This document shows, piece by piece, positions 33,612 to 42,802 of a DNA stretch of 64,000 nucleotides. Made by a program: the position numbers and the translations under genes. The DNA comes from Alphaproteobacteria bacterium (lineage in GTDB: Bacteria; Pseudomonadota; Alphaproteobacteria; CAAHEQ01; UBA3637): contig JAFYHG010000008.1 in NCBI GenBank assembly GCA_017539265.1, forward strand, positions 1 through 64,000, given 5' to 3'. Position 1 is the stretch's first letter. Each line of letters opens with the position of its first letter. A model generated the notes under the pieces. The model did not search any database. It was not told where the DNA came from and saw nothing but the letters and a program-made list of their open reading frames with translations.

Positions 33612-36404
33612 TTATTCTCCTTCCACCGGTGCTGTTGTTTCTTCAACGGCTTGCTCGGGTGTTAAAGTCCCTTCAGAGTTTTCCTCTACAACCGTTTCAT
33701 CTTCCGGCTCTTCACCGATATCGGTAATGCAGGTCGCTGACACGACTTTTTCGTTTTTGCCCAACCGGAATAAAATCACACCCATTGTGGACCGTCCGGC
33801 AATTCGGATGTCATCTGTCCGCATCCGGATCAGTTGCCCGCCATCCGTCACCAGCATGATATGCGATCCTGCCGGCACCGGCATTGATGCCACCACATCT
33901 GCGGCGCGTTTTCCTTCATCCGTTTTGATGTTTGTAACCCCTTGCGTCCCGCGCGACGTAATCCGGTATTCATAGGCGCTCGACCGCTTTCCGTAACCCG
34001 CCGAAGTCAGCGTTAAAATAAATTCTTCATCAGCCGCCATTTTTTCAAATTCTTCGGGTGTCAAAACCATATTTGTGGTGCTTTCCACTTCGACTTCACC
34101 TTCATCAAGTCCGGCTGCCCGCCGTTTTGCCGCCGCTTCTTTTAAATAGGCATCCCGTTTATCAATATCGGCCTTAGCATGCTTAATCACCGACATAGAA
34201 ATCACGGCATCTCCTTTTGCCAATTTCATTCCCCGCACACCGGTTGAAGCCCGCGATTCAAATACCCGCACATCGGATACAGGGAACCGCACGCATTTGC
34301 CGTCTTTGGCGGCCAACAAGATATCGTTTTCATCTGTACAAATACTGACGCCGATTAACTTATCTCCTTCATCCAACTTCATGGCGATTTTACCGTTTTG
34401 ATTTACGCGCCAGAAGTCCGACAACCGATTACGCCGCACCCCACCGCTGGCGGTTGCGAACATCACGGTCAGGTTTTGACATTCCTCTTCCGTTTCCGGC
34501 AATGTCAAAATTGTCGTAATCGTCTCGCCCTGTTCCAACGGGAGCAGGTTAATCATCGCCTTACCCAGAGATTGCGGTGTTCCTTCGGGCAAGCGATAAG
34601 TCTTCATCTTATACACAATTCCTCTACTCGAGAAGAACAAGAGCGGACTGTGTGTACACGCAACAAACAGGTTTGCCACGGAATCTTCTTCGCGCGTACT
34701 CATACCGGCACGACCTTTTCCGCCCCGGTTTTGCGCCCGATAAGTATTCAGAGGCACCCGTTTGATATAGCCTGTATTCGTCACCGTCACGACCATATTT
34801 TCGCGCGGGATAAGATCTTCCATATCCTGTTCAAATTCGGCATCTTCAATGGTTGTGCGCCGTGCATCGGGATATTGTGCTTTTAATGTTTCAAATTCCT
34901 CACGGATAATCGCGCGAATTTTATCCCGACTGGACAGGGTTGATAAATATCCTTTAATCAATCCCGCCAATTCCCCGACTTCCTCATGGATTTTATCGCG
35001 TTCCAAACCTGTAAGTCTGTTCAATTTTAAATCCAAAATGGCTTTAGATTGTGCTTCCGACAGCATATAGACACCATTTTCCACTTTTCTGTCCGGCTCA
35101 TCAATCAACTGAATTAAGGCCTCTACATCTTGTGCCTCCCAACGTGTTTCCATCAATCGGGTTTTAGCCGTTTGCGGATCCGGTGCCGTTTTAATCATCT
35201 CGATCACCTTATCCAAATTTGCAACCGCAATGGCCAATCCCACCAAAACATGCGCTCTGTCGCGTGCTTTATTGAGTTCAAATACTGTCCGCCGACGCAC
35301 CACTTCTTCACGGAAGGCCACAAATGCATCAATCATTTGTTTTAATGTCATCAATTCCGGCCGCCCGTTATTTAGGGCCAGCATATTCATCCCGAAACTG
35401 GTTTGAAGCGGTGTGTATTTATAGAGTTGATTGAGCACCACTTCCGGGAAAGCATCTTTTTTCAGTTCAATCACAACCCGCACACCTTGCCGATCCGATT
35501 CGTCGCGCAGATCCGAAATACCATCAATAACCTTGTCTTTCACAAGTTGTGCAATTTTAATAATCATTTCGGCTTTATTTACCTGATATGGGATTTCAGA
35601 TACGATAATCGCCATTTTGTCTTTTTTGATTTCCTCGATTGTGCAGCGTCCGCGCATGATCACCGATCCGCGTCCTGTCGTATAGGCAGACCTTGCCCCG
35701 CCCCGACCCAAAATCACACCGCCTGTCGGGAAATCCGGTGCCGGCACATAAGCCATCAATTCCTCATTGCTAATATCCGGTTTATCCAATGTTGCGATAC
35801 AGGCCGACAATACTTCACCCATGTTATGTGGCGGAATATTGGTCGCCATCCCCACGGCAATACCGCCTGATCCGTTCACCAACAAGTTCGGGAACTTAGC
35901 CGGCAATACGTCCGGTTCCTGACACGTTTCATCATAGTTCGGCCGGAAATCCACCGTATCCCGATCAATATCTTCCAACAGCCAATGCGCCGTTTGTGCC
36001 AACCTTGCTTCGGTGTACCGCATGGCGGCGGCTTTATCGCCATCCATGGACCCAAAGTTTCCTTGTGAATCGATTAAAGGCACCCGCATTGAAAATGTTT
36101 GTGCCATCCGCACCATGGCTTCATAGATTGAGATGTCACCGTGTGGATGATATTTACCCATAACATCCCCGACGATACGGGCGGATTTACGGAAAGGCTT
36201 ATTGTAGTCATAGCCATTCTCATTCATAGAGAATAGAATTCTGCGGTGCACCGGTTTTAAACCATCCCGCACATCCGGCAACGCCCGCGCAACAATCACG
36301 CTCATCGCATAGTCCAAATAGGACTTTCTCATTTCTTCTTCGATTGCCGTCGGCATTACGTCCACAACGCCTGTTTTAATCGCCGTATCATTTAGTTCAG
36401 TCAT
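33612..36404 (-). CDS. gyrA: DNA gyrase subunit A
   Basis: A 930-aa type IIA topoisomerase subunit. The catalytic Tyr is in [11 protein letters not shown], and the C-terminal domain has the GyrA box as QNRGGKG, which marks it as gyrase rather than ParC. In the quinolone-determining region the sequence is [13 protein letters not shown], with Ile at the position of E. coli Ser83 and Glu at Asp87. The C-terminal half includes the charged insertion (about residues 740-790) common in alphaproteobacteria. It is the first gene of a tight minus-strand run ending at the LptM-like gene. Confidence 0.97.
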   Translation of the reverse strand: MTELNDTAIKTGVVDVMPTAIEEEMRKSYLDYAMSVIVARALPDVRDGLKPVHRRILFSMNENGYDYNKPFRKSARIVGDVMGKYHPHGDISIYEAMVRMAQTFSMRVPLIDSQGNFGSMDGDKAAAMRYTEARLAQTAHWLLEDIDRDTVDFRPNYDETCQEPDVLPAKFPNLLVNGSGGIAVGMATNIPPHNMGEVLSACIATLDKPDISNEELMAYVPAPDFPTGGVILGRGGARSAYTTGRGSVIMRGRCTIEEIKKDKMAIIVSEIPYQVNKAEMIIKIAQLVKDKVIDGISDLRDESDRQGVRVVIELKKDAFPEVVLNQLYKYTPLQTSFGMNMLALNNGRPELMTLKQMIDAFVAFREEVVRRRTVFELNKARDRAHVLVGLAIAVANLDKVIEMIKTAPDPQTAKTRLMETRWEAQDVEALIQLIDEPDRKVENGVYMLSEAQSKAILDLKLNRLTGLERDKIHEEVGELAGLIKGYLSTLSSRDKIRAIIREEFETLKAQYPDARRTTIEDAEFEQDMEDLIPRENMVVTVTNTGYIKRVPLNTYRAQNRGGKGRAGMSTREEDSVANLFVACTHSPLLFFSSRGIVYKMKTYRLPEGTPQSLGKAMINLLPLEQGETITTILTLPETEEECQNLTVMFATASGGVRRNRLSDFWRVNQNGKIAMKLDEGDKLIGVSICTDENDILLAAKDGKCVRFPVSDVRVFESRASTGVRGMKLAKGDAVISMSVIKHAKADIDKRDAYLKEAAAKRRAAGLDEGEVEVESTTNMVLTPEEFEKMAADEEFILTLTSAGYGKRSSAYEYRITSRGTQGVTNIKTDEGKRAADVVASMPVPAGSHIMLVTDGGQLIRMRTDDIRIAGRSTMGVILFRLGKNEKVVSATCITDIGEEPEDETVVEENSEGTLTPEQAVEETTAPVEGE

Positions 36405-36444
36405 AATATTACCATCCTTTTTTGTTATTTTTTAAAGATGATTC

Positions 36445-36473
36445 AGCCTAGCATTTTTTTATTTCAAAAGCAA
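36445..36473 (-). promoter_or_regulatory. Promoter of gyrA
   Basis: On the minus strand TTGCTT (36473-36468) and TAGGCT (36450-36445), 17 nt apart. The -10 TAGGCT followed by GA recurs upstream of two other genes (38486-38491, 47942-47947). Confidence 0.5.
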
Positions 36474-36495
36474 GCAAAAAAGCAAATTTTTCCTT

Positions 36496-36530
36496 AAAAA
36501 AATCCCCCCGTTTTACATACCGCGGGGGGA
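36496..36530 (-). terminator. Terminator of the VWA gene
   Basis: TCCCCCCG (36503-36510) and CGGGGGGA (36523-36530) form an 8-bp stem. T residues follow on the minus strand (36502-36496). Confidence 0.85.
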
Positions 36531-36558
36531 GGGTTAAATAAGCCTGATTTAAGTCGAT

Positions 36559-38448
36559 TTATTGACTTTCATTTTTCACCAAAGATTCGGCTTTTTTAAT
36601 CAATTGGATAAAGTCTTCCCGATACTCGTATTCATCTCTACCCATGGCATTTTTGGCGAAGCGTCGTAGACTACGCCAATCCCAATCAACAAATTTGCTA
36701 GCCTTTAATTTTTGGCCAAAGCCCGCCACGGCGATAGAGAATCGAACATCGTCCGATACATCATCCAAATCAACTGTCTTTTTCACGACTTTTTCGATAA
36801 GGTTAGATTCTTCTTCTCCCGGCAATTTATAGCGCACCCGAACAAAGGCCGTTTCAGCCAATTTATCCACATCGTCCGTTTCCATATCTTTGCCATAGCG
36901 CAGATCATCCACCAATCGATTATCCGATCCCACCGGTGTTAATTCGTAAATCGCCGTCACGGTATGACCGGCATTAATCTCACCGGCATCCACCTTATCG
37001 TTATTGAAGTCTTCACGATTCAACAACCTTGTTTCGTATCCGATTAAGCGATATTCCGCCACTTGTGCCGGATTAAATTCAACTTGAATTTTGACGTCAT
37101 CGGCAATCGGGAACAAAGTCTTTTTGATATCATCGCTTAAAACTCTCTTGGCTTCCATAATCGAATCCAAATAGTACCCGACCCCGTTTCCGTTTTGAGC
37201 CAACTTTTGCATCAAAGCATCATTGTAATTATCTCGCCCCACGTTCAAAATAGACAAATAAATTCCCTTCTTGCTGTGACGTGATACATAATCCATCAAA
37301 GACTCGTCTCGAACGTTTCCGATATTAAAGTCTCCGTCCGTTCCCAATAAAATCCGGTTCACGGCATTTTCGTCAAAGTTCGCCTCGGCCAATTCATATG
37401 CCTTTTTAAGGCCGCCTTCACCCCATGTACCGCCACTGGCCGATAAGGAACTGATAGCGGATTTAATCTTTTGTTTTTCAGCTCCCGATGTCGGTTGCAA
37501 CAAGACTTCCGAAGACCCCGCATACGTCACGATTGATAACGTATCTTCCGGTTTCATTTGGTCCACCAACATATTGAATCCCTGTTTCAAAAGGTCCAAT
37601 CTGTCGGCACCGTACATAGATCCCGATGTATCGATTAAAAGCACTAGATTCAAAGGCTTTAAATCATATTCTTCGGGCTCATACCCTTTAATACCGATGT
37701 GCAACAACTTGTTTCCTTTTTTCCACGGCGACTCAGTCAATGTTGTATGAATGGCAAAAGGATGTTTCTTACTTTTCGGTGCCGCGTAATCATAGGGGAA
37801 ATAGTTAATCATTTCCTCTACCCGCACAGCATCTGTGGGCGGCACTTGATTCCGATTGAGGTATGACCGCACATTGGCATAAGATGATGTATCCACATCA
37901 ATACTAAATGTTGATACCGGTTCTTGTGCCGTTATCTTTACCGAGTTTTCAGAGGTATGCGTATACTTACTGTTATCAGCAATAATCGGTGCACTACTTT
38001 CATAATAGCCACCAGAATAACCGTAACCATCATCTGTCAGAGTATCTCTGAACTGAATACCCGAAGCACTCACGGCGTGTGATGCTACGTCCCGCTGTGT
38101 GACATAATCTACAACCTGACCACACACAGCCGTAATAACCACAATTAGCGATGGCACCAAAATCGTCCGTTTACGTAATAATTTAAAGCAAGCCCCGATA
38201 ATTGTCATCAACAACATTCCAAAATTCATCAGAAATATCAAACTGCGTGCATTATAGAAAGTTGTTGACAGACGAGACACTATAACCGATTGCACGCCTG
38301 AGAAATTGACACTTATTCCGGCACAGATGGCACATACCACAATGCCTATCCACAAAACCACATACATCCAAAAGAGTGTTCGAAACAGATGCCGAAACAC
38401 TTTATGAACCGCGGATTCCGATTTAACGCTTTTTGTTTCTTTCTTCAT
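36559..38448 (-). CDS. VWA-domain membrane protein, YfbK-like
   Basis: A 629-aa protein. Up to three membrane helices lie at the N-terminus (TLFWMYVVLWIGIVVCAICAG; SLIFLMNFGMLLMTIIGACF; LVPSLIVVITAVCGQVVDYV). Then comes the segment FSIDVDTSSYANVRSYLNRN (von Willebrand N-terminal), the VWA domain with the MIDAS D-T-S-G-S, and a C-terminal YfbK domain (DFIQLIKKAESL end). I start at 38448, where AAGGAGAAAAAT is present. Members are widespread; the precise function is unknown. Confidence 0.88.
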   Translation of the reverse strand: MKKETKSVKSESAVHKVFRHLFRTLFWMYVVLWIGIVVCAICAGISVNFSGVQSVIVSRLSTTFYNARSLIFLMNFGMLLMTIIGACFKLLRKRTILVPSLIVVITAVCGQVVDYVTQRDVASHAVSASGIQFRDTLTDDGYGYSGGYYESSAPIIADNSKYTHTSENSVKITAQEPVSTFSIDVDTSSYANVRSYLNRNQVPPTDAVRVEEMINYFPYDYAAPKSKKHPFAIHTTLTESPWKKGNKLLHIGIKGYEPEEYDLKPLNLVLLIDTSGSMYGADRLDLLKQGFNMLVDQMKPEDTLSIVTYAGSSEVLLQPTSGAEKQKIKSAISSLSASGGTWGEGGLKKAYELAEANFDENAVNRILLGTDGDFNIGNVRDESLMDYVSRHSKKGIYLSILNVGRDNYNDALMQKLAQNGNGVGYYLDSIMEAKRVLSDDIKKTLFPIADDVKIQVEFNPAQVAEYRLIGYETRLLNREDFNNDKVDAGEINAGHTVTAIYELTPVGSDNRLVDDLRYGKDMETDDVDKLAETAFVRVRYKLPGEEESNLIEKVVKKTVDLDDVSDDVRFSIAVAGFGQKLKASKFVDWDWRSLRRFAKNAMGRDEYEYREDFIQLIKKAESLVKNESQ

Positions 38449-38485
38449 ATTTTTCTCCTTTTTTCCCAAAAACAACGTTAAGGTC

Positions 38486-38515
38486 AGCCTAACATATTTT
38501 TTTCGCATTTGTCAA
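38486..38515 (-). promoter_or_regulatory. Promoter of the VWA gene
   Basis: On the minus strand TTGACA (38515-38510) and TAGGCT (38491-38486), 18 nt apart, followed by GA. It has the same unusual -10 as gyrA. Confidence 0.5.
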
Positions 38516-38548
38516 ACAAATTTCGCCTTATATTTTATAAAACATAAC

Positions 38549-38577
38549 TTGACTTTCGGGGGGGATTAGAGTATAAT
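38549..38577 (+). promoter_or_regulatory. Promoter of valS
   Basis: TTGACT (38549-38554) and TATAAT (38572-38577), 17 nt apart, 34 nt upstream of the valS start. Confidence 0.8.
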
Positions 38578-38610
38578 CGTTCCCAATTGTCATTTTAGAA
38601 AACGGAGTAT

Positions 38611-41253
38611 ATGATGCAACAAATAGAAATGGAAAAGTATTTTGAACCCGCTGCGGCAGAGGAAAAATGGTATCATTTTTGGTCGGATAAGGGCTATTTT
38701 AAGGCTCATCGCGACCCTAACAAAACCCCTTATACCATTATGATTCCGCCTCCAAATATCACCGGCAAGTTGCATATCGGTCACGCCCTTACCATGACCC
38801 TTCAAGATATCACCATCCGGATGAAACGTATGCAGGGCTACAGTGCCCTTTGGCTCCCCGGCACCGATCATGCCAGTATTGCAACAGAGGCTAAGATTGT
38901 TGAAATGCTCCGTAAAGAAGGTGTTTCCAAGGAAGATTTGGGTCGTGAAGGCTTTTTAAGACGCGCTTGGGATTGGAAAAAAGAATACGGCGGCACAATT
39001 ATCAAACAATTAAAGAAATTGGGCTCTTCCTGCGATTGGGATCGGGAACGCTTTACTTTGGACGAAGGGTTAAGCAATGCCGTTCAAAAAGTATTTATTG
39101 ATATGTATAACGAAGGCTTAATTTATCGTGGTGAACGTTTGGTGAACTGGTGCCCATGCTGTCATACCTCCATTTCCGATGCCGAGGTTGAATATGAAGA
39201 AGAACAAGGCCATTTGTGGTATATCCGCTATGACGCCCCCGATAAATCCTATTCGGTTGAGGTTGCTACCACCCGCCCCGAAACCATGCTTGGTGATACG
39301 GCTGTTGCCGTGAATCCCAAAGACGAACGCTTTGCCCACATGATCGGAAAAACGGTTGTCGTACCGATTGTCAATCGGGAAATTCCGATTATTGCCGACC
39401 CGTTTGTGGAAATGGAATTCGGAACCGGTGCCGTAAAGATCACACCGGCCCATGATTTTAACGATTTTGCCGCCGGCAAAAAATTCGGCCTCGAAATCAT
39501 TAAGGTTATCGATGAAGACGGCAAAATGTTGCCGCTTGTTCCCAAATACGCGGGGCAAGATATCTTAACCGCCCGCGCCGGCATTGTTGAAGAGTTAAAA
39601 GAATTAGGGAACCTGACAAAGATTGAACCCTACATGCATAAAGTCGGCAAATGCTATCGTTGCCATAATACGGTGGAACCTTTGGTTTCCAAGCAATGGT
39701 TTGTTAAGATGGAAACACTGGCCAAGCCCGCCATTGAAGTTGTAAAAAATAAAGAAATCAAAATTATCCCCGAACGTGATGAAAAAGTCTACTACCACTG
39801 GATGGAAAACATCCAAGATTGGTGTGTTTCACGTCAACTTTGGTGGGGGCATCGAATCCCGGCTTATTACTGCACAAAGTGCGGGGCCATTCATGTCGGT
39901 GAATCTATGCCGACGCACACCTGCTCTTGCGGTAATAATACCTGGGTTCAAGATGATGACACACTGGATACGTGGTTCAGTTCTGCCCTCTGGCCGTTCT
40001 CGACACTCGGCTGGCCGGAAAAAACGGAAGATTTATCCTATTTTTATCCGACTTCAACTCTGATTACGGGACGTGATATTCTTTTCTTCTGGGTTGCGCG
40101 GATGATTTTCTCGGCTCTGAAACAAACAGGTAAAGTACCGTTTAAGACCGTGGCTATGCACGGCCTTGTGCGGGATGCCCTCGGTCGCAAAATGTCCAAA
40201 AGCTTAAATAACGGTGTTGATCCGCTTGAGGTTATTTCCGAATTCGGTGCCGATGCCTTGCGGTTTTCACTGGTTCAAGGGCTTAATCTGGAAACAGATA
40301 TCAAGTATTCCAAAGACAAATTAACCGTGGCCAAAGCCTTTATCAATAAGCTCTGGAACTCGGCAAAGTTTGTGTTCGGTGCCATTGCGGACACGGATTT
40401 CAAATCATGTGATCCTCAAAAATTACAACCCGAAGACAAATGGATGATTACCAAATTAAACGAAATCATTACTTCGGTTACCGCAGAACTTGAAAAATTC
40501 GAATACGGTTTAGCCCTTCAAAAACTGTATGACTTTTTCTGGAACGATTTCTGCAGCACCTATATCGAAATGGTAAAGCCCCGTTTGATGGACGAAGGTG
40601 TCGAAACAAAGACAGAGGCAGCTCACACCCTTTATCGCGTGATGAAGGCTGTTTTGTTGCTCCTCAATCCGTTCTTACCCTTCGTGACTGAGGAATTATA
40701 CAGTAAACTCCCCGACGGGCACGATAAACCTTTAATCATCACGGATTGGCCAACTGCCAATGCAGAGAAGTATCCCGAAGACTTTGAAAACATCGAGCTT
40801 CTTAAATACTTCATTACCAGCATTCGGAATGTTCGTGTTAATATGAATATTCAACCAAACCGCAAAACAACCCTAATTTTTGTGACAACAAGCAAAGGTG
40901 ACTTTATCCGAACGGTGGCTCCGATTTTAAAGAAACTGGCCTTTGCCAAAGACGTTATCATTCAACCCACCAAAGATGGTATTCCCGTCAATGCCATAGC
41001 GGTGGAATCGTTGGCTGCTTCGGCCTATATTCCGTTTGAAGATTTGGTGGATGTAGCGGCCGAGATCGAACGCCTTAATACCGAAAAGGCCAAATATCAA
41101 GAAATGATTGCACGCGTTGAGCGGCAACTCGCCAACGAACAGTTTGTGTCCAAAGCCCCCAAGGAAAAAGTGGATGAACAACGGCAAAAACTTGCCGATT
41201 ATCAAAAACTGCTTTCTGCGACAGATGAACGTCTGGCGATGCTTAAAAAATAA
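38611..41253 (+). CDS. valS: Valine-tRNA ligase
   Basis: An 880-aa class I synthetase charging tRNA-Val. HIGH is PNITGKLHIGHAL, KMSKS is RKMSKSLNN. The editing domain has TTRPETMLGDTAVAVNP. The C-terminal coiled coil ends QKLLSATDERL. The start is ATG at 38611 after CGGAGTAT. It heads a plus-strand run with an unknown membrane protein, pheS and pheT. Confidence 0.97.
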   Translation: MMQQIEMEKYFEPAAAEEKWYHFWSDKGYFKAHRDPNKTPYTIMIPPPNITGKLHIGHALTMTLQDITIRMKRMQGYSALWLPGTDHASIATEAKIVEMLRKEGVSKEDLGREGFLRRAWDWKKEYGGTIIKQLKKLGSSCDWDRERFTLDEGLSNAVQKVFIDMYNEGLIYRGERLVNWCPCCHTSISDAEVEYEEEQGHLWYIRYDAPDKSYSVEVATTRPETMLGDTAVAVNPKDERFAHMIGKTVVVPIVNREIPIIADPFVEMEFGTGAVKITPAHDFNDFAAGKKFGLEIIKVIDEDGKMLPLVPKYAGQDILTARAGIVEELKELGNLTKIEPYMHKVGKCYRCHNTVEPLVSKQWFVKMETLAKPAIEVVKNKEIKIIPERDEKVYYHWMENIQDWCVSRQLWWGHRIPAYYCTKCGAIHVGESMPTHTCSCGNNTWVQDDDTLDTWFSSALWPFSTLGWPEKTEDLSYFYPTSTLITGRDILFFWVARMIFSALKQTGKVPFKTVAMHGLVRDALGRKMSKSLNNGVDPLEVISEFGADALRFSLVQGLNLETDIKYSKDKLTVAKAFINKLWNSAKFVFGAIADTDFKSCDPQKLQPEDKWMITKLNEIITSVTAELEKFEYGLALQKLYDFFWNDFCSTYIEMVKPRLMDEGVETKTEAAHTLYRVMKAVLLLLNPFLPFVTEELYSKLPDGHDKPLIITDWPTANAEKYPEDFENIELLKYFITSIRNVRVNMNIQPNRKTTLIFVTTSKGDFIRTVAPILKKLAFAKDVIIQPTKDGIPVNAIAVESLAASAYIPFEDLVDVAAEIERLNTEKAKYQEMIARVERQLANEQFVSKAPKEKVDEQRQKLADYQKLLSATDERLAMLKK

Positions 41254-41264
41254 GGATAAATATC

Positions 41265-41726
41265 ATGGATACAAATGATTTGAAGAATGAAATCGATCAC
41301 CGAAAAAAAATGGCGAAATTAGAAAAACAGGACGAACAAATCTTTAAGGCCAGTCCCCGCGCTTGGGTTTTTCTGGGGTCGATTGTTGTCGGTTTGTTGG
41401 TTTCCCTATCGGTTGCCGAATCCATACGTAGAACAAAAAAGTATCAGGCAAAGATTGATGCCGAAAGAGATAAAGTAACTGACACAACCCTTATCGATAT
41501 AAAGGGAAATGTAACGAGTTCAGGTTACGCGGGGCTGATGTTTTTCAATCACACAGGCCATACCAATCAGGCCGATTCCGTCATGCATTACGTAACTGTT
41601 AATCCCCAGGTGTATGAGGAAATCAGGCACTTAAAGATAGGCGAAAAACGTAAAGTTTCCGAATGGAAAGGCCTTGTGGAAGACAAATATATCAAACGTT
41701 ATTCTTGGCACGAACTTACAAAATAG
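41265..41726 (+). CDS. Single-pass membrane protein of unknown function
   Basis: A 153-aa protein. A charged N-terminal segment (LKNEIDHRKKMAKLEKQDEQ) is followed by one membrane helix (AWVFLGSIVVGLLVSLSVA) and a soluble part of about 100 residues. It sits between valS and pheS, 11 nt from each, with GGATAAATATC before the ATG. No family recognised. Confidence 0.75.
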   Translation: MDTNDLKNEIDHRKKMAKLEKQDEQIFKASPRAWVFLGSIVVGLLVSLSVAESIRRTKKYQAKIDAERDKVTDTTLIDIKGNVTSSGYAGLMFFNHTGHTNQADSVMHYVTVNPQVYEEIRHLKIGEKRKVSEWKGLVEDKYIKRYSWHELTK

Positions 41727-41737
41727 AAGGAATAAAA

Positions 41738-42802
41738 ATGCAGGAAAAAATTAATACACTTAAACCCGAATTGTTACGGGCAATCGAAAAGGCCGATACT
41801 TTATCGGCTTTAGATGAAGTACGGGTATCTGCCTTAGGTAAAAACGGGCAGATTACGGGACTTATGAAAACTTTGGGCGGGCTTTCCCCCGAAGAACGCA
41901 AAACAGCCGGTCAAGTACTGAATGTCTTTAAAAATGAAATTGCCGCTGCCTTGGATCAGAAAAAAGAGGCATTGGAAACAAAAGCACTCAACGAAAAATT
42001 ACAAAGCGAAAGCGTAGATGTTACCTTACCCGTTCGCCCTGAAGAACAAGGACGCATTCATCCGATTTCGCAAGTAATCGAAGAAACCTTAACCATCTTT
42101 GCCCAAATGGGATTTGAACTGGCGGAAGGTCCCGATATTGAAGATGACTGGCATAATTTTGAGGCTCTCAACATGCCGGCGGCACACCCTGCCCGCCAGA
42201 TGCAGGCCACCTTCTTCTTCCCCGGCGGCAGTTTGCTCAGGACTCAAACCTCCGGCGTTCAAATTCGGACGATGGAAGCCAAAAAGCCCCCTATCAAAAT
42301 CGTATGCCCCGGCCGCACTTATCGGCGGGATTACGATGCTACACATACACCGATGTTCCACCAAATCGAAGGTTTGGTCATTGATGATAAAACCAACTTA
42401 GCCAATTTAAAAAGCGTTCTGTTGGAATTCTTTAAACTCTTTTTTGAAACGGATGACGTGGCTGTGCGTTTCCGCCCCAGTTATTTTCCGTTCACCGAAC
42501 CTTCTTACGAGATGGATTTGGGCGGGGCCATGGCCCGCAATATCGGTAAAGAGTGGATTGAGCTCTTGGGCTGTGGTGTGGTTGACCCACGGGTTCTTCA
42601 AAATTGCGGCATTGATTCCACTCAATATCAAGGCTTTGCTTTTGGGATCGGCCTGGATAGACTTGCGATGATGAAGTATGGCATAAAAGACTTGCGCCCG
42701 ATGTTTGAAGCCGATATGAAATGGATCAAACACTATGGCTTTTTACCCTTGGATACGCCCACGGTTACCAGCGGACTTTCCTTAAACGGAGGCAGAAAAT
42801 GA
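41738..42802 (+). CDS. pheS: Phenylalanine-tRNA ligase alpha subunit
   Basis: A 354-aa alpha subunit of the heterotetrameric PheRS. Class II motif 2 (GRTYRRDYDATHTPMFHQIE), motif 3 (GFAFGIGLDRLAMMKYGI) and the N-terminal coiled coil (SALGKNGQIT) are present. I start at 41738 after AGAAGGAATAAAA; the longer frame from 41663 runs through the previous gene. It overlaps pheT by an ATGA junction. Confidence 0.97.
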   Translation: MQEKINTLKPELLRAIEKADTLSALDEVRVSALGKNGQITGLMKTLGGLSPEERKTAGQVLNVFKNEIAAALDQKKEALETKALNEKLQSESVDVTLPVRPEEQGRIHPISQVIEETLTIFAQMGFELAEGPDIEDDWHNFEALNMPAAHPARQMQATFFFPGGSLLRTQTSGVQIRTMEAKKPPIKIVCPGRTYRRDYDATHTPMFHQIEGLVIDDKTNLANLKSVLLEFFKLFFETDDVAVRFRPSYFPFTEPSYEMDLGGAMARNIGKEWIELLGCGVVDPRVLQNCGIDSTQYQGFAFGIGLDRLAMMKYGIKDLRPMFEADMKWIKHYGFLPLDTPTVTSGLSLNGGRK

